A DNA stretch of 64,000 bases from CAYRVX01 sp964642165. Lineage in GTDB: Bacteria; Planctomycetota; Phycisphaerae; SM23-33. The notes beneath the pieces are model-generated. The model searched no databases. It was not told where the DNA came from and saw nothing but the letters and a program-made list of their open reading frames with translations. The DNA lies in contig CAZXOC010000004.1 of NCBI GenBank assembly GCA_964642165.1, forward strand, positions 1 to 64,000. The letters are read 5' to 3'. The translations under genes were made by a program, and so were the position numbers. This document shows positions 50,733 to 60,513 of the stretch, piece after piece (position 1 is the stretch's first letter; each line of letters opens with the position of its first letter).

Positions 50733-52418
50733 TCACGACAGCAGGTCCGCCCGCTCCGGGCGGAGGATGTGGCGGAGCTTCTTGAGGGCCTGGATCTCGA
50801 TCTGGCGGACCCGCTCCTTCGAGATGCCGAGGTGGCGGCCGAGCTGATCGAACGTCATGGAGCGCCCGCTGTCGTCCAAGCCGTAGTGGTCGATCAGGAT
50901 CGTCCGCTCGCGCGGCGTGAGTTGGGCAAGGACGGCGTCGAGGCTCTCGCGCAGCTCGGGCAGGTTGACCTCATTGGGGTCGTAGGTCCTCAGGGCGGCG
51001 GCGATATCGAGGACCTCGTCGTGGCCGGTGGTGAAGCGGTCGAGCTGGTAGCGCTCGCGCGGCACGGAGCGAGCGAAGTTGCGAATGATGGCCCAGGAGG
51101 CGTAGGTGCTGAAGCGGTTGCCCCGGGAGTAGTCGAACTTCTCGACGGCCATCATGAGCGAGACGTTGCCGTCGCTGATCAGCTCGAAGAGGCCCTGGGG
51201 CCCGCCGACGTGCTTCTTGGCGATGGAAACGACCAGGCGCAGGTTGGCGCGGATGATCCGGTTCTTGACGACGTTGGCCTGGAGCAGGAGCTGCTCGATC
51301 TCCTTGAGGTCGCGAGTTCGGACGCGGTTCAGGTCGAGCTTGCTGCGGAGCTTGTCGGCCTTGTACTTGAGGTAGTTGTAGAGCCGGAAGAGGTTGCGTT
51401 CGCCCTCGGGGCTCAGCAAGGGCACCTCGTACAGCGCGCGGAGGTAGGGGGGCAAGTTCCTCGGCGGCCTGGGCGCCTGGGGCGCCTGGCCCGAGGCGGT
51501 TCCGGAGCTGCCCAGGGAGGCCTCGAGGATCACGTCGTCGGCGTTCGGCAGGTCGAACTGGGCGTTGTGGACGCACTTGATGGGCCGGCTCAGGAGCTGC
51601 TTTGCCCGCATCTCGTTGACGATGCGGTAGATGCTGCCGCGCGCGCGGTGGTACCGCTCGGCCAGGTCCGGCACGGACGCGCCGCGCAGGAACGCGCGGT
51701 AGATGGCGTTCTTCTCCTCGTCGCCGAGCGGGCCGGCGAGGTAGGGGAAGACGGCATCCTCGGGATGGTCCTTGTCGTGCTTGCGAATGGTGTAGCGGAT
51801 GGTCTCGATGGCGCGGTGGGTGTGACGGGCCAGGCGCCTCGCGACGTCGCTCAGGCTGCACGGGGCGCGCCGGGCCATCCGCCGGGCGCGGCGGATGATG
51901 TCCCGCCGTTCCTCGTCGGTCATCTGCGTGAACCGGGCGGACCGTTCGACCTGGCGGCTGCGCTGCCGGACAAAGCGCCGGACGGAGCCTTCCAGGAACG
52001 CCACGCGACGCTTGCCGTTGGGGAAGACGAGTCTCCGAGCGGCCAGCCCGTTGCGGCGCCAGCGTTGGATCGTCTTGGTCGAGACGTTGAAACGCCGCGC
52101 CAGGGCGGCCGTGTCGTAGACCGGCTCGGGGTACTCGTCCGTGGTCAGCTCGAAGCTGTCGCAGATGTCCAGGATCAGCCGCATCAGGTCGGCCCGGAGT
52201 GTCTTGCCGGACATCGGCTCGGCGGGGGGCAGCTCGTCGCCGTGCGGCCGGTAGCCCGTCAGTCGGTAGACCACGAACTCGTAGGGGTACCGGCGAGCCG
52301 GGCCGATGATCTGCACGAGGCCCTCGGCGGAGTCGACGTAGCCCTTCCGGAGGCGCCTCAATCCGGCGGTCAACTCCCTCGCCAGGTCCTCCATAGGCTT
52401 GTTGACGTACTTCCGCAT
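50733..52418 (-). CDS. Sigma-70 family factor with a long helix-turn-helix extension
   Basis: 561 residues. Residues 101-150 form a MerR-type helix-turn-helix (YDTAALARRFNVSTKTIQRW, then FLEGSVRRF). Residues about 165-280 hold a second DNA-binding-like region (SDVARRLARHTHRAIETI, ASVPDLAERYHRARGSIYRIV). Sigma regions follow: 1.2-like near 325-350, region 2 at about 385-455 (LRLVVSIAKKHVGG, DGNVSLMMAVEKFDYSRG, FSTYASWAIIRNFAR), and region 4 at 499-551 (LTPRERTILIDHYGL, RHLGISKERVRQIE). Region 3 is nearly absent. It probably directs RNA polymerase to a special promoter class. Confidence 0.9.
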   Translation of the reverse strand: MRKYVNKPMEDLARELTAGLRRLRKGYVDSAEGLVQIIGPARRYPYEFVVYRLTGYRPHGDELPPAEPMSGKTLRADLMRLILDICDSFELTTDEYPEPVYDTAALARRFNVSTKTIQRWRRNGLAARRLVFPNGKRRVAFLEGSVRRFVRQRSRQVERSARFTQMTDEERRDIIRRARRMARRAPCSLSDVARRLARHTHRAIETIRYTIRKHDKDHPEDAVFPYLAGPLGDEEKNAIYRAFLRGASVPDLAERYHRARGSIYRIVNEMRAKQLLSRPIKCVHNAQFDLPNADDVILEASLGSSGTASGQAPQAPRPPRNLPPYLRALYEVPLLSPEGERNLFRLYNYLKYKADKLRSKLDLNRVRTRDLKEIEQLLLQANVVKNRIIRANLRLVVSIAKKHVGGPQGLFELISDGNVSLMMAVEKFDYSRGNRFSTYASWAIIRNFARSVPRERYQLDRFTTGHDEVLDIAAALRTYDPNEVNLPELRESLDAVLAQLTPRERTILIDHYGLDDSGRSMTFDQLGRHLGISKERVRQIEIQALKKLRHILRPERADLLS

Positions 52419-52490
52419 GACCTCGCCGCCCTCTGCAATGCCCGTGCGCAAAGGCCCATTGGCACGGCTGGCCCCGCTCAGTGTGCCTAT

Positions 52491-52519
52491 AGTATGCGGG
52501 ACAACCCCAGAAATGGCAA
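52491..52519 (-). promoter_or_regulatory. Promoter TTGCCA-17-CATACT of the sigma-factor gene
   Basis: On the minus strand, -35 TTGCCA (52519-52514; five of six consensus) and -10 CATACT (52496-52491; four of six) are 17 nt apart, about 73 nt before the ATG at 52418. The rest of the 387-nt gap up to 52805 shows no gene or clear terminator. Confidence 0.6.
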
Positions 52520-52805
52520 CGGGTTTCTGCCCGTCGGCCGCCCGGGGCGGCCCGGGCGCCGGGAGCACCTGGTTGGCCGATGGCGACGCCCCAGGGTCAG
52601 CCGCCGGCCATGTTCGACACAAGTCCTTTCTTCGAAACGAGCAATCTCGACGGACGGCACCGGGTGGACGCCCGAAGTACGGCCAGGGAACCCGCGCCGG
52701 ATAAGCCGGCAGGCGGGACCGAGAGCCAAGGGCCGCAACGGCGGCGCCCTTCGTTCGCGCAGACAGAGTGTCCTATCGCAAACGAGCCGCAAGTGCCGCC
52801 GCAGC

Positions 52806-54431
52806 CTAGGGGCTAGGCGGTTCGGGAGCGGGCGTCCCACCCAGCAGCTTCCGGAAATGGGCCGCGTGCTTCGCCACGTAGGGTGAGGCCTCGGCCCGGC
52901 CGAGCTGGTCCAGCACCTCCGTGCCCTTGCGGCGGTACTCGGCGTCCTGCGACAGCCGGTACAGCGCCGCGTAGGCCGCGGCCGTCTGAAGGCGGTAGGC
53001 CCACTGCAGCTTCTTGTCCTTCTCCTTCCGACCGACGAGCTCGGCGGCGTCTTCGTACCGGATGGCCGCCCACCGGAAGTCCTCCTGTGCGGCGGTCTTC
53101 ATCTCCTGGGCGTTCGTGCGGTAGGCGGGGACCTGGGTGACGATGTCGGGCACCGTGTTCTGCACGGGCAGGGCTTCCCAGAGCTTGGTGACGCTGGCCA
53201 CGACGTGGTCGAGGCGCTTCTGGAGGCTCAGGCCGGCCAGGCGGAGCTGGCCCTGCTGCATCCGCATGTCGCCCCACATCGAGACGATCGCCGGGTCGGA
53301 GTCCAGTTCCGGCACGTCCATCGGCGCCTGGTCGCCGGTGCAGCCGGCGTACTTCTTGTACTGGCCCTCGGCGCCGCCGTAGGCCTTGTTGGCATCGTCC
53401 TCCTCGTCTCGGGCCTGCTTGCAGAGATCGATGGTCTTGCCGGCCAGCGTCTCCACCTCCTTCTGGCTGTCGGTCACCAGCTGGACGAAGGCGTCGCGTT
53501 CCTGGCGGATGGTCGCCGTTCGCTTCTCGCGGCGGCTGGCGACCTCAGCGGCGGCCGTCCCGCGTCTCTGCGCCGCGGCAACGTCCAGCTTCAGCGTGGC
53601 GATCTGGGAGGCGAGGAACTGGACGGTGTCTTCCAGCTCGGTGATCCGGACGGAGTTGGCCGTGGCCTGGTCCTCCTTGGCCCGGGCCTTGTCGAACAGC
53701 TCGATGCCCTTGATGGGCCCGGCGAGCTGGCTCTGCACGCGGAGCTCGCGGGCGTCGGCCAGCAGCTTCTCGTTGGCCGTGGCCAGCGAGGCCTTCTCCT
53801 TCTCGTGGGCCTGCCTCTTCTGGGTCAGCCCACCGATCTTCCCCTGCGCCGCGGCGATGTCGGCCTTGGCGCCGCCGGCCATCTTCGCCACGGACGGATC
53901 GGTGACGCTGAGGAGCTGGTCGCAGTTGGCCACGCGTTTGCCGTGATCGCCCATGGCGATGGCGGCGTCCTCCATTCGCCGCAGGAGCGTCCAGGCCTCG
54001 TGGCGCTTCTGGGTGGCGAGAAGAGCCATGCGATCCCCTTCGAGGGCATGGATGCGCGCGAGGACGGCGTGGGCCAGGGCCTTGTCGACGGGCGGCGTGT
54101 CGCTGTCGGCGGCGGCGAGGGCGGCCGACAGCTCGTCGGCGGCCTGCTTCAGCGCCGGCGCCGCCTTGGGGTTCACCATGCCCAGCGGAACCAGCTCGAT
54201 GGCGTTCGGGTCGTCGGGGGCGTCCTTCCGCTCGGTGAAGGGGGCGTAGTCTCCGCCGACCTTGAAGACCGGGTCGTGCAGCACGGCACAGGCCCGGTCG
54301 TAGAGCCGTCGGGCGCGGTTGGTAGCCTTGGCCAGGTCGCTCCGGGCGTCGCCCCCGCAGCCGATCAGCCCAAACGCCGCCCAGCTGAACGCCCCCAACA
54401 GTACGAACAGCACACGCTTGTCCTTATGCAC
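52806..54431 (-). CDS. Coiled-coil lipoprotein of unknown function
   Basis: 541 residues from a GTG at 54431 with AGGAG eight bases upstream. The signal ends in the lipobox FGLIGC, so it is probably membrane-anchored. The mature protein is almost all helix with a long coiled-coil stretch (about 195-350: AQGKIGGLTQKRQAHEKEKA, ITELEDTVQFLASQIATLKLD). Helical TPR-like repeats occur before and after it. It could scaffold an envelope complex. No catalytic motif is visible. Confidence 0.65.
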   Translation of the reverse strand: MHKDKRVLFVLLGAFSWAAFGLIGCGGDARSDLAKATNRARRLYDRACAVLHDPVFKVGGDYAPFTERKDAPDDPNAIELVPLGMVNPKAAPALKQAADELSAALAAADSDTPPVDKALAHAVLARIHALEGDRMALLATQKRHEAWTLLRRMEDAAIAMGDHGKRVANCDQLLSVTDPSVAKMAGGAKADIAAAQGKIGGLTQKRQAHEKEKASLATANEKLLADARELRVQSQLAGPIKGIELFDKARAKEDQATANSVRITELEDTVQFLASQIATLKLDVAAAQRRGTAAAEVASRREKRTATIRQERDAFVQLVTDSQKEVETLAGKTIDLCKQARDEEDDANKAYGGAEGQYKKYAGCTGDQAPMDVPELDSDPAIVSMWGDMRMQQGQLRLAGLSLQKRLDHVVASVTKLWEALPVQNTVPDIVTQVPAYRTNAQEMKTAAQEDFRWAAIRYEDAAELVGRKEKDKKLQWAYRLQTAAAYAALYRLSQDAEYRRKGTEVLDQLGRAEASPYVAKHAAHFRKLLGGTPAPEPPSP

Positions 54432-54521
54432 GGTACGCTCTCCTGATCCTCTCGGCGTCGAACCCGACGCGAGAGGCGCCTAGCTTGTATCACGGCGGGA
54501 AGCGGTTTGCAATGTCCTGAT

Positions 54522-55178
54522 TCAGGATGATCCGGTCGGTTCCTCGGCGGGCGCCGCGCGGAGCAGCCGGAGGGCGGCCTCGACACACGGCAGGGGAACG
54601 GCGTGGTCCGGCGCGCCGCGTCGCGCCGGCGCCGCGACCATCAGCGTGGTGCCGCGTGTCTCGATGCTCCCGCCGGTGTCGGCGAGGTCCGCGCAGGCCT
54701 CCGCCAACGCGGCGGCCAGCGCCGCCGGGCCCCGGTAGCGCCACGCGCCCACGTGCCAGCGGCAGTCGCGGGCGGCCAGCGGCGCCAGCTCGGCGTCGGC
54801 GTCGTGCCACATGAGCAGGTACGGCGCGGCGCGGTCGGCCTCGGCCACGACGACGCTGTAGTGGCGCGTCGTCCGGCGCGTGCCGTGCCCGAGCTCACAG
54901 CGGAAGTCGAACGCGCGGAGGCTCCGGCCGTCGACCCGTCCATCGGTGACGTTGTTCGCGCGCGGGCTGTGCCCCCCGGAGATGACGGCGAACTCGCCGT
55001 AGCGCCGGGGCGCGTCGAAGGGGTCGTCGGGGAAGAACCGCATGCCCCGCTCGTGGGCCTTGCGCCCCAGGCGGCGCGTGCGCCGGACGGTCGCCAGGCC
55101 CATGGCCACAAACGAGATGACGGCTGTCATGAGCACGCCGACCAACACAGCCATCAAGGCGTATCGAAGCACGACCAC
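54522..55178 (-). CDS. Single-span membrane hypothetical protein
   Basis: 218 residues from a GTG at 55178 (AAGGGG upstream). One N-terminal membrane helix (LMAVLVGVLMTAVISFVAMGL), then a basic linker (RRTRRLGRKAHERG) and a compact alpha/beta domain with GEFAVISGGHSPRANNV, FDFRCELGHG and TRHYSVVVAEAD. Not recognised. Similar 'Membrane anchor plus DUF3137/galanin-like' proteins occur in many bacteria, but the match is not certain. Confidence 0.6.
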   Translation of the reverse strand: MVVLRYALMAVLVGVLMTAVISFVAMGLATVRRTRRLGRKAHERGMRFFPDDPFDAPRRYGEFAVISGGHSPRANNVTDGRVDGRSLRAFDFRCELGHGTRRTTRHYSVVVAEADRAAPYLLMWHDADAELAPLAARDCRWHVGAWRYRGPAALAAALAEACADLADTGGSIETRGTTLMVAAPARRGAPDHAVPLPCVEAALRLLRAAPAEEPTGSS

Positions 55179-55245
55179 GACTGCGCCCCTTCGAGCGGGC
55201 TGCTTCCGGCGCGAGCCCGGCCCTGCGCGCCCGCTCGCGCCTACT

Positions 55246-56439
55246 TCAGAAGGGCACGTCCGTTCTCTTCGCCGGCTTGGTGGTGGGACCGGGGATATTC
55301 AGCCCCGGCAGCCCGGTCGAGGGCGCCATCACGTTCGGCGGAAGCTTCTTGATCCCGTAGTCGGGGTGCCTCGGCCCGGCGAGCTTCTTGATCCACTCGA
55401 GCGTCGTCCGATAGCCGCCGGCGGTCGGGGCCCGGAAGGGGGGACGGATCTTCTTCGGGTGGTGCACTTCGGCCTGCGTCGGCGGAAGGGCGTACTGGAG
55501 GAGCAGGGACCTGTCCGCCTGGCCCCGGCGGATCACCTGCTCGCCCTTCTTGTGGAAGGTGGAGAGGATGAGGAAGTTGGTGTAGTCGACGTTGACGTTG
55601 CGGCCGGACAGGTTGTAGAGCTTCAGCCCGCCCTGGCCCTTCCGCGCGCCATGGCATCGGGAGGATCCGCAGGAGCCGGCGATCCACCGCCAGATGCCCG
55701 TGCGGAACTCTCGCATGGCGGCCGGGTCTGTCTTGACGAGGATGCCGGCGCGGATCGGGTCGCCCTCGTCGGTGTTCTGGAGGATGTACATGGCCTGCTT
55801 AGCCCTGGGCCAGCGGCGGAAGGCCCGCTCGGCGCCCTTCTGGGCGAAGTCGGCGGTTCCCTGCATCTTCTTGACGAACCGGTCGATCACGCCCTTGCGG
55901 AAGTCGACGGTGACGCGGTCGTCGTCGCGCAGTTCCTCCCGGCGGATCCCGTAGATGTCGTCCGTCTGGAGGAAGAGCTTCCCGCTGCGAGGTACCGTCC
56001 GGCCGGAGTTGGGGTCGGTGGGCGTCTCCCCGCCGGAGAGCTTCGCCTGGGCCTCGGCCAGCAGCTCGGAGGCCTTGGCGTGGTCCTTCTTGAGGGCCAG
56101 GGCGGCCTTGAAACGGGAGACGGCCTCCTCGTAGAGCTTCTGCTCCATGGCCCACTGCCCCAGCGCCAGGTGGGCGTCGGGGTCCTTGGCGTCGATCTTG
56201 GCCAGCCGCTGCTCGTACTCGGCATCGGGGCTCAGGATGTCCTCGACGGCCTCGATCTGGTCCTTCGGGTAGAAGACGATCGCCAGCTTTCCCTGGACCT
56301 TCACGCCGGCTTCGCTGGTCTCGATGACGTCGCCGACGATAACGCGGCCGTTCTTGAGCTTGATGCGCTTCTTCTCGGCGAGGGCGGGCCAGGCCAGCAG
56401 CAGGCAGCAGACCAGGGGAAGACATGTCTTTCTAGGCAT
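55246..56439 (-). CDS. Secreted TPR protein with a possible c-type haem site (CX4CH)
   Basis: 397 residues with a signal peptide (MPRKTCLPLVCCLLLAWPALA). Residues 22-70 are a small beta-barrel-like unit (KLKNGRVIVGDVIETS) common in planctomycete secreted proteins; a TPR pair follows (about 88-135, LALGQWAMEQKLYEEAVSRF). In the second half C257 and C262-H263 in SCGSSRCHG give a CX4CH motif, next to GQGGLKLYNL and YTNFLILSTFH, which resembles planctomycete cytochrome-like domains. If haem is attached the protein would be a periplasmic cytochrome; this is inference. Confidence 0.7.
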   Translation of the reverse strand: MPRKTCLPLVCCLLLAWPALAEKKRIKLKNGRVIVGDVIETSEAGVKVQGKLAIVFYPKDQIEAVEDILSPDAEYEQRLAKIDAKDPDAHLALGQWAMEQKLYEEAVSRFKAALALKKDHAKASELLAEAQAKLSGGETPTDPNSGRTVPRSGKLFLQTDDIYGIRREELRDDDRVTVDFRKGVIDRFVKKMQGTADFAQKGAERAFRRWPRAKQAMYILQNTDEGDPIRAGILVKTDPAAMREFRTGIWRWIAGSCGSSRCHGARKGQGGLKLYNLSGRNVNVDYTNFLILSTFHKKGEQVIRRGQADRSLLLQYALPPTQAEVHHPKKIRPPFRAPTAGGYRTTLEWIKKLAGPRHPDYGIKKLPPNVMAPSTGLPGLNIPGPTTKPAKRTDVPF

Positions 56440-56580
56440 ACGTCACCTCGTTTCGACACGGCGAGTCCGTGTGCACATCGTATAGATCGACAGCCGAGGC
56501 ACAGGGGGGTTAGCAGAGGCAGGCGCGTCCGGCGGGAGGCCCGGCGCGCCTGTTCCGCGGCCCGGCAGGCCCCGGCACAC

Positions 56581-56654
56581 AGGCGGCAGTGGGATTCGAA
56601 CCCACGAATAACGGATTTGCAATCCGTCGCCTTGGTCCACTTGGCTATGCCGCC
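56581..56654 (-). tRNA. tRNA-Cys (anticodon GCA)
   Basis: On the minus strand the acceptor arms GGCGGCA and TGCCGCC pair over 7 bp with discriminator U. The anticodon stem ACGGA/TCCGT holds the loop TTGCAAA, giving anticodon GCA. The T arm GTGGG-TTCGAAT-CCCAC is intact. CCA is not encoded. Confidence 0.97.
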
Positions 56655-56712
56655 TTACTCTGGCAAGTATACGCATACCGTTCGAGAGATCAATCCCGAG
56701 GCGCGCCCCGGG

Positions 56713-59700
56713 CTACTTGTGCACGTTGACCTTCCTGGCCTTGGACTTCGCGGCGATCTTCAGGGCCTCGCGACGGATGGCCTCGAATCCCCCCCCCAGG
56801 CCGCCCATCGTCTTGTCCTCCAACTGAAGCATGTTGATGTGGATGACGAGGTTCTTCATGGCCTCGGCGCTGTCGGCGTAGCCCTCGAAGTGGCACTGGC
56901 AGCGCTCCAACTGGGCCCGCCAGTAGACCTTGGGGAACCGGGACTTGTCGATCCCGTCGGTGTAGCGGCGGTAGTACTCCATCGCCTTGTCGTACTGCCC
57001 CAGCCCGCGGTAGGCCCGCGCCAGCCCGATGACGTTGAGGTGATCCACCGTCACGCGTGTCTTCAGCCGCCGCAGGTGGTTCTCCCATCCGCGCACCAGC
57101 AGGGCCACGGGGCGCGGCAGGTGCCGCCGCTCGTCGGCCTGCGTGCGGGCTCGCTTAAGGACCCGGTACGAGAACTCCAGCGTGCTGACATCCACCGACT
57201 CGTTGGGGTCCTGTCCCCTGGCGACCAGGTCCGCCCGGAACTGGTCGATGAGCCGCCGGACCTGGTCGCGGTTCTTCGCCTTGGGCTGGATGGCGTCGAT
57301 GATCGGCCGGAACTCCTTCTCCAGCCAGTCCGCCTGGACCTTCCGCCGCGCCTGGTCGACTCCGTAGCTCGCCTCGAAGAGGGCCAACGCATTCTGGTAC
57401 GTCCCCTTGGACTCGATCGTCTGCCGGGCGGCCTTCAGGGCCTCGCCCTTCTGAAGAAGGGCGTCCGCGTACATCTGACGCAGCGCGTAGCGCTCGCCCA
57501 CCACGTCGCGCAGCGCGACCACGGCGTTGATGTAGGCCGCGGCCAGGTTCGGCAGGATCTCCCTTTTCGCGGCCGGATCGCCGGCCCCGGCCGCGTCGCC
57601 CATCACCCGCTCGAGCACCGGGGCGGCCTTGATCTCCTGCATCTTCGCTTCGTGCGTCTCCACCAGCGCGGCGTACTCGCCGGCCAGCGCGCGCAGGGCG
57701 TCGAACTCGCCCCTCTTCTCGAGGTCCTCGGCATCCTTGACCTTCGCGTCGAGCGCGGCGAGGTCCACCGGCAGGGCCTCGGACGCCTGGTACAGGTCCT
57801 CGGCGAAGCTCGCGTAGGCCACCTGGTACCGCTGCAGGTCGCTGCGGTACTGCGCCAGGTCCTGCTGCGTGACGGCCTTCTTGATGCGCTTGCGCAGGCG
57901 GTCGATCCGCACCTTGATCTGCTGGACCACGAGCTGGATGAGCTGTTCGGCCTGCTCGGGATACCTGCCCTTGAAGTCCCGGACCTTCTCGATGGCCTCG
58001 GCGGTCTGGCCGCGCTCGATGAGCTTGCGGATCTCGAACTCATAGGCCGTGCGGCGCACCGCCGTGTCCGGCCACTTCCGGATGACCTCGCGGATGTCCT
58101 GAAGGGCCTCCTTCTCCGTGCGCTCGCGGTCCGGCGGCTTCATGCCCTGGGTGAGCTCTTCGTACTTGATGACGGCGGCCTGGAATTCCGCCTCCGCCGC
58201 CCAGTCCTTCAGGCCCGCGATGTGGTCCTGCCAGAGCTTCTTCTCCTTCTCGGGCAGGGCCCCGATCTGGCGTTGGACCTTGGCGATCTCCTGGGCGGCG
58301 TCGCCGCTGTAGGCCTTCAGGCGCGTGATGAGGGCGCCGGGGGCGGAGTAGACCTTCAGGCTCTCGTTCAGCTCCTTGGCGAGCGCCTCGGTTCGCTCGG
58401 CGAGCTTCTCGGGGGCCGGGAGGTTGCCCCCCCCGGCGGCGGGGGCCGTCGTCGCCAGCGGCCGGCCAATCGCCGCCAGCGCCGCCCGGACGTCCACCTG
58501 CTCGTAGGAGAGGACCTGGGCGGCCAGCCGCTTGACCTCCGCGTTGGCCTTGAGCTTCTGCTCCTCGAACTGCCTGGCCAGGTCGCCGCGGTTGAGCACG
58601 ACGGCCGTCCGCAGCCCCAGCGCCGTGTGCTGCGACTCCATGTACTCCCGCAGCGAGGCCGGCACGCCCTCGTAGGCGGCGATGGCGCGTCCCTGCCAGT
58701 AGAACTTGACGGCCTCGTCCTCGCTCATGTCGGCCATCTTCGCGCAGTGCAGGCCGAGGTCGTAGTTCCACTTGACGGCGTCTTCCTCCTTGGCCCACCC
58801 GGCCAGCAGCGTCCCGATGGCCCGGACGAACTCCAGACGGACGTTGGTTTCGAGGAGCTTGCTCTTCTGGCGGCGTTCGTTGACGACGCCCCAGAGGCTC
58901 AGGACGGCGAACTTGGCGGACCGGAACGCCAGGCGGTGCTGCGGGTACAGGCGGGCCAGCAGGACGAAGTACGTCGCCGCCTCGCTGTTGCGCCGGCGCT
59001 TGTTCATCCGGTGGCCCAGCTCCCACATCGCCCCCGGCCGAATGGCCTGCGCGACCTTCGGGTTCTGCATGTCCTTGTGGACGAGGACGCGGCGGAGGAG
59101 GTCCTCGGCGTCGGCGAGCTCGTTGTCGTCCTTGGAATCGATCTTGCTGTAGGCCCGGGCCAGCAGGACGACGGCGCTGGCCTTGTCGAGGTCCTTCACG
59201 TTGGCGAACTTCGTCGCGACGATGTCCAGGAACGCCCGCACGAGGTCCGGGCGGTCGGCGTAGCGCTCGATGAACCACAGCAGCGTGTCCTGGGCCTTCG
59301 CGCGGAGGGCCCGGACCTGGCGCCGCAGTTGCTTCTGCTTGGCCGAGCCGGGCTTCTCCTTGAGGGCGAGCGCCTCGAGCTTGTCCGCGCGGAGCCCGTA
59401 CATGTAGTTCCGCAGGAAGACCAGGCGCAGGTCGACCTTCGCCTGCTGCCCCTGCCCGAAGACGAACGCCGCGCCCTGCTCGTACTCCTGGATGGCCTTG
59501 TCGGCCTTCTGGGGGTCGCCCTCCTCGATCCGGTTGCGGGCGCGCTCGAACCACGCCCGGGAGCGCAGATCGACGGACCGGGCCTCGGGCACGGCGGCTT
59601 GGTTGAGGAGCTTCTCCGCCCGGTCGTACTGCTTCGTCAGGCGGTGCGCCACGCCGGTGGCGAACAGGGCCCAGTGCTTCCGGCCCCCCAGGGGGTCGCC

Positions 59701-60438
59701 CGCGAACTTCCGCATCTCGGCGACGATGTCCCGGCAGAGCTGGGTCTTCTCGCCGCCGTCGTTCAGCACGCGCGCGCGGGTGAGGCGGATCCACCCGGCG
59801 TTGTAGACCACCTCGCTCTGGATGTCCTCCAACCGGGGCACATAGAGCATGACCCACTCCATGTTCGACCGCCAGTCGGTGAGCGTGTCGGCGATGTCGT
59901 CCTTGAGGTAGTCCATGATCTCGACCGCTTCCTTGGTGAACGTGCGGATCACCTTGCGGTCCTGGTCGCTCCCCTGGAGGTGGCGCAGGCGCAGGAGATG
60001 GGGATTGGTCACGCGGTGCAGGCCCATCGCCACGGCCAGCTCCAGCGTGTGGCGGAAGTACTCCAGCGTCTGCGGCGGCGTGAGCTTGGGGTCTTTCTCG
60101 CCGAGCTTGACGGCCTGCCGGAGCAGCGGGATGCCCTCGTCGAGCAGGCCGTTGCGCACCTTCTCGTCGGACATGGCCAGCGCCCGGCCGACGCGAATCC
60201 TGCCGCGCAGGCCCACGGCCTTGGCCGACGCGTCGCCCGGGGGAATCCGCTCTTCCATTGCCGCCAGCAGATCGACCATGCCCAGCCGCGATAACTGCTT
60301 GATGAGCTGATCGTCCCGGAGCCGCCGATAGGGGCTGGGGACGTTCTCCTGGGCGACGGCCGAAAGGGAGGCGGCCAGCGCCATAGCGCACGCCGCCGCC
60401 CATGTCCGCCTCAACAGGCCGGTCTGCGTCCTGTTCAT
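56713..60438 (-). CDS. Very large secreted TPR-type repeat protein
   Basis: 1241 residues with a signal peptide (WAAACAMALAASLSAVAQ). The whole protein is helical and contains many degenerate tetratricopeptide-like repeats (for example LARAYSKIDSKDDNELADAEDLLRRV split over two helices, and LNVIGLARAYRGLGQYDKAMEYYRRY near 1180). It lies last in the operon after the ExbB/ExbD genes. In planctomycetes such proteins accompany ExbB/ExbD sets and may organise an envelope energy-transducing complex. The ATG at 60438 follows a weak GAGAG; no catalytic site is seen. Confidence 0.75.
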   Translation of the reverse strand: MNRTQTGLLRRTWAAACAMALAASLSAVAQENVPSPYRRLRDDQLIKQLSRLGMVDLLAAMEERIPPGDASAKAVGLRGRIRVGRALAMSDEKVRNGLLDEGIPLLRQAVKLGEKDPKLTPPQTLEYFRHTLELAVAMGLHRVTNPHLLRLRHLQGSDQDRKVIRTFTKEAVEIMDYLKDDIADTLTDWRSNMEWVMLYVPRLEDIQSEVVYNAGWIRLTRARVLNDGGEKTQLCRDIVAEMRKFAGDPLGGRKHWALFATGVAHRLTKQYDRAEKLLNQAAVPEARSVDLRSRAWFERARNRIEEGDPQKADKAIQEYEQGAAFVFGQGQQAKVDLRLVFLRNYMYGLRADKLEALALKEKPGSAKQKQLRRQVRALRAKAQDTLLWFIERYADRPDLVRAFLDIVATKFANVKDLDKASAVVLLARAYSKIDSKDDNELADAEDLLRRVLVHKDMQNPKVAQAIRPGAMWELGHRMNKRRRNSEAATYFVLLARLYPQHRLAFRSAKFAVLSLWGVVNERRQKSKLLETNVRLEFVRAIGTLLAGWAKEEDAVKWNYDLGLHCAKMADMSEDEAVKFYWQGRAIAAYEGVPASLREYMESQHTALGLRTAVVLNRGDLARQFEEQKLKANAEVKRLAAQVLSYEQVDVRAALAAIGRPLATTAPAAGGGNLPAPEKLAERTEALAKELNESLKVYSAPGALITRLKAYSGDAAQEIAKVQRQIGALPEKEKKLWQDHIAGLKDWAAEAEFQAAVIKYEELTQGMKPPDRERTEKEALQDIREVIRKWPDTAVRRTAYEFEIRKLIERGQTAEAIEKVRDFKGRYPEQAEQLIQLVVQQIKVRIDRLRKRIKKAVTQQDLAQYRSDLQRYQVAYASFAEDLYQASEALPVDLAALDAKVKDAEDLEKRGEFDALRALAGEYAALVETHEAKMQEIKAAPVLERVMGDAAGAGDPAAKREILPNLAAAYINAVVALRDVVGERYALRQMYADALLQKGEALKAARQTIESKGTYQNALALFEASYGVDQARRKVQADWLEKEFRPIIDAIQPKAKNRDQVRRLIDQFRADLVARGQDPNESVDVSTLEFSYRVLKRARTQADERRHLPRPVALLVRGWENHLRRLKTRVTVDHLNVIGLARAYRGLGQYDKAMEYYRRYTDGIDKSRFPKVYWRAQLERCQCHFEGYADSAEAMKNLVIHINMLQLEDKTMGGLGGGFEAIRREALKIAAKSKARKVNVHK

Positions 60439-60513
60439 GTCTCTCTCACACCTCTTTCGTGCATCGCCGCCGCCCGGCCGTGTCCCACCCGGATCCGGCA
60501 TCGCCGCAGCTCC

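Noticed and set aside
55042..60294. A plus-strand open frame of 1750 codons
   Set aside because: It is antisense to the TPR genes and tRNA-Cys, lacks recognisable domains, and has the Arg/Gly/Leu/Val bias of high-GC shadow frames.
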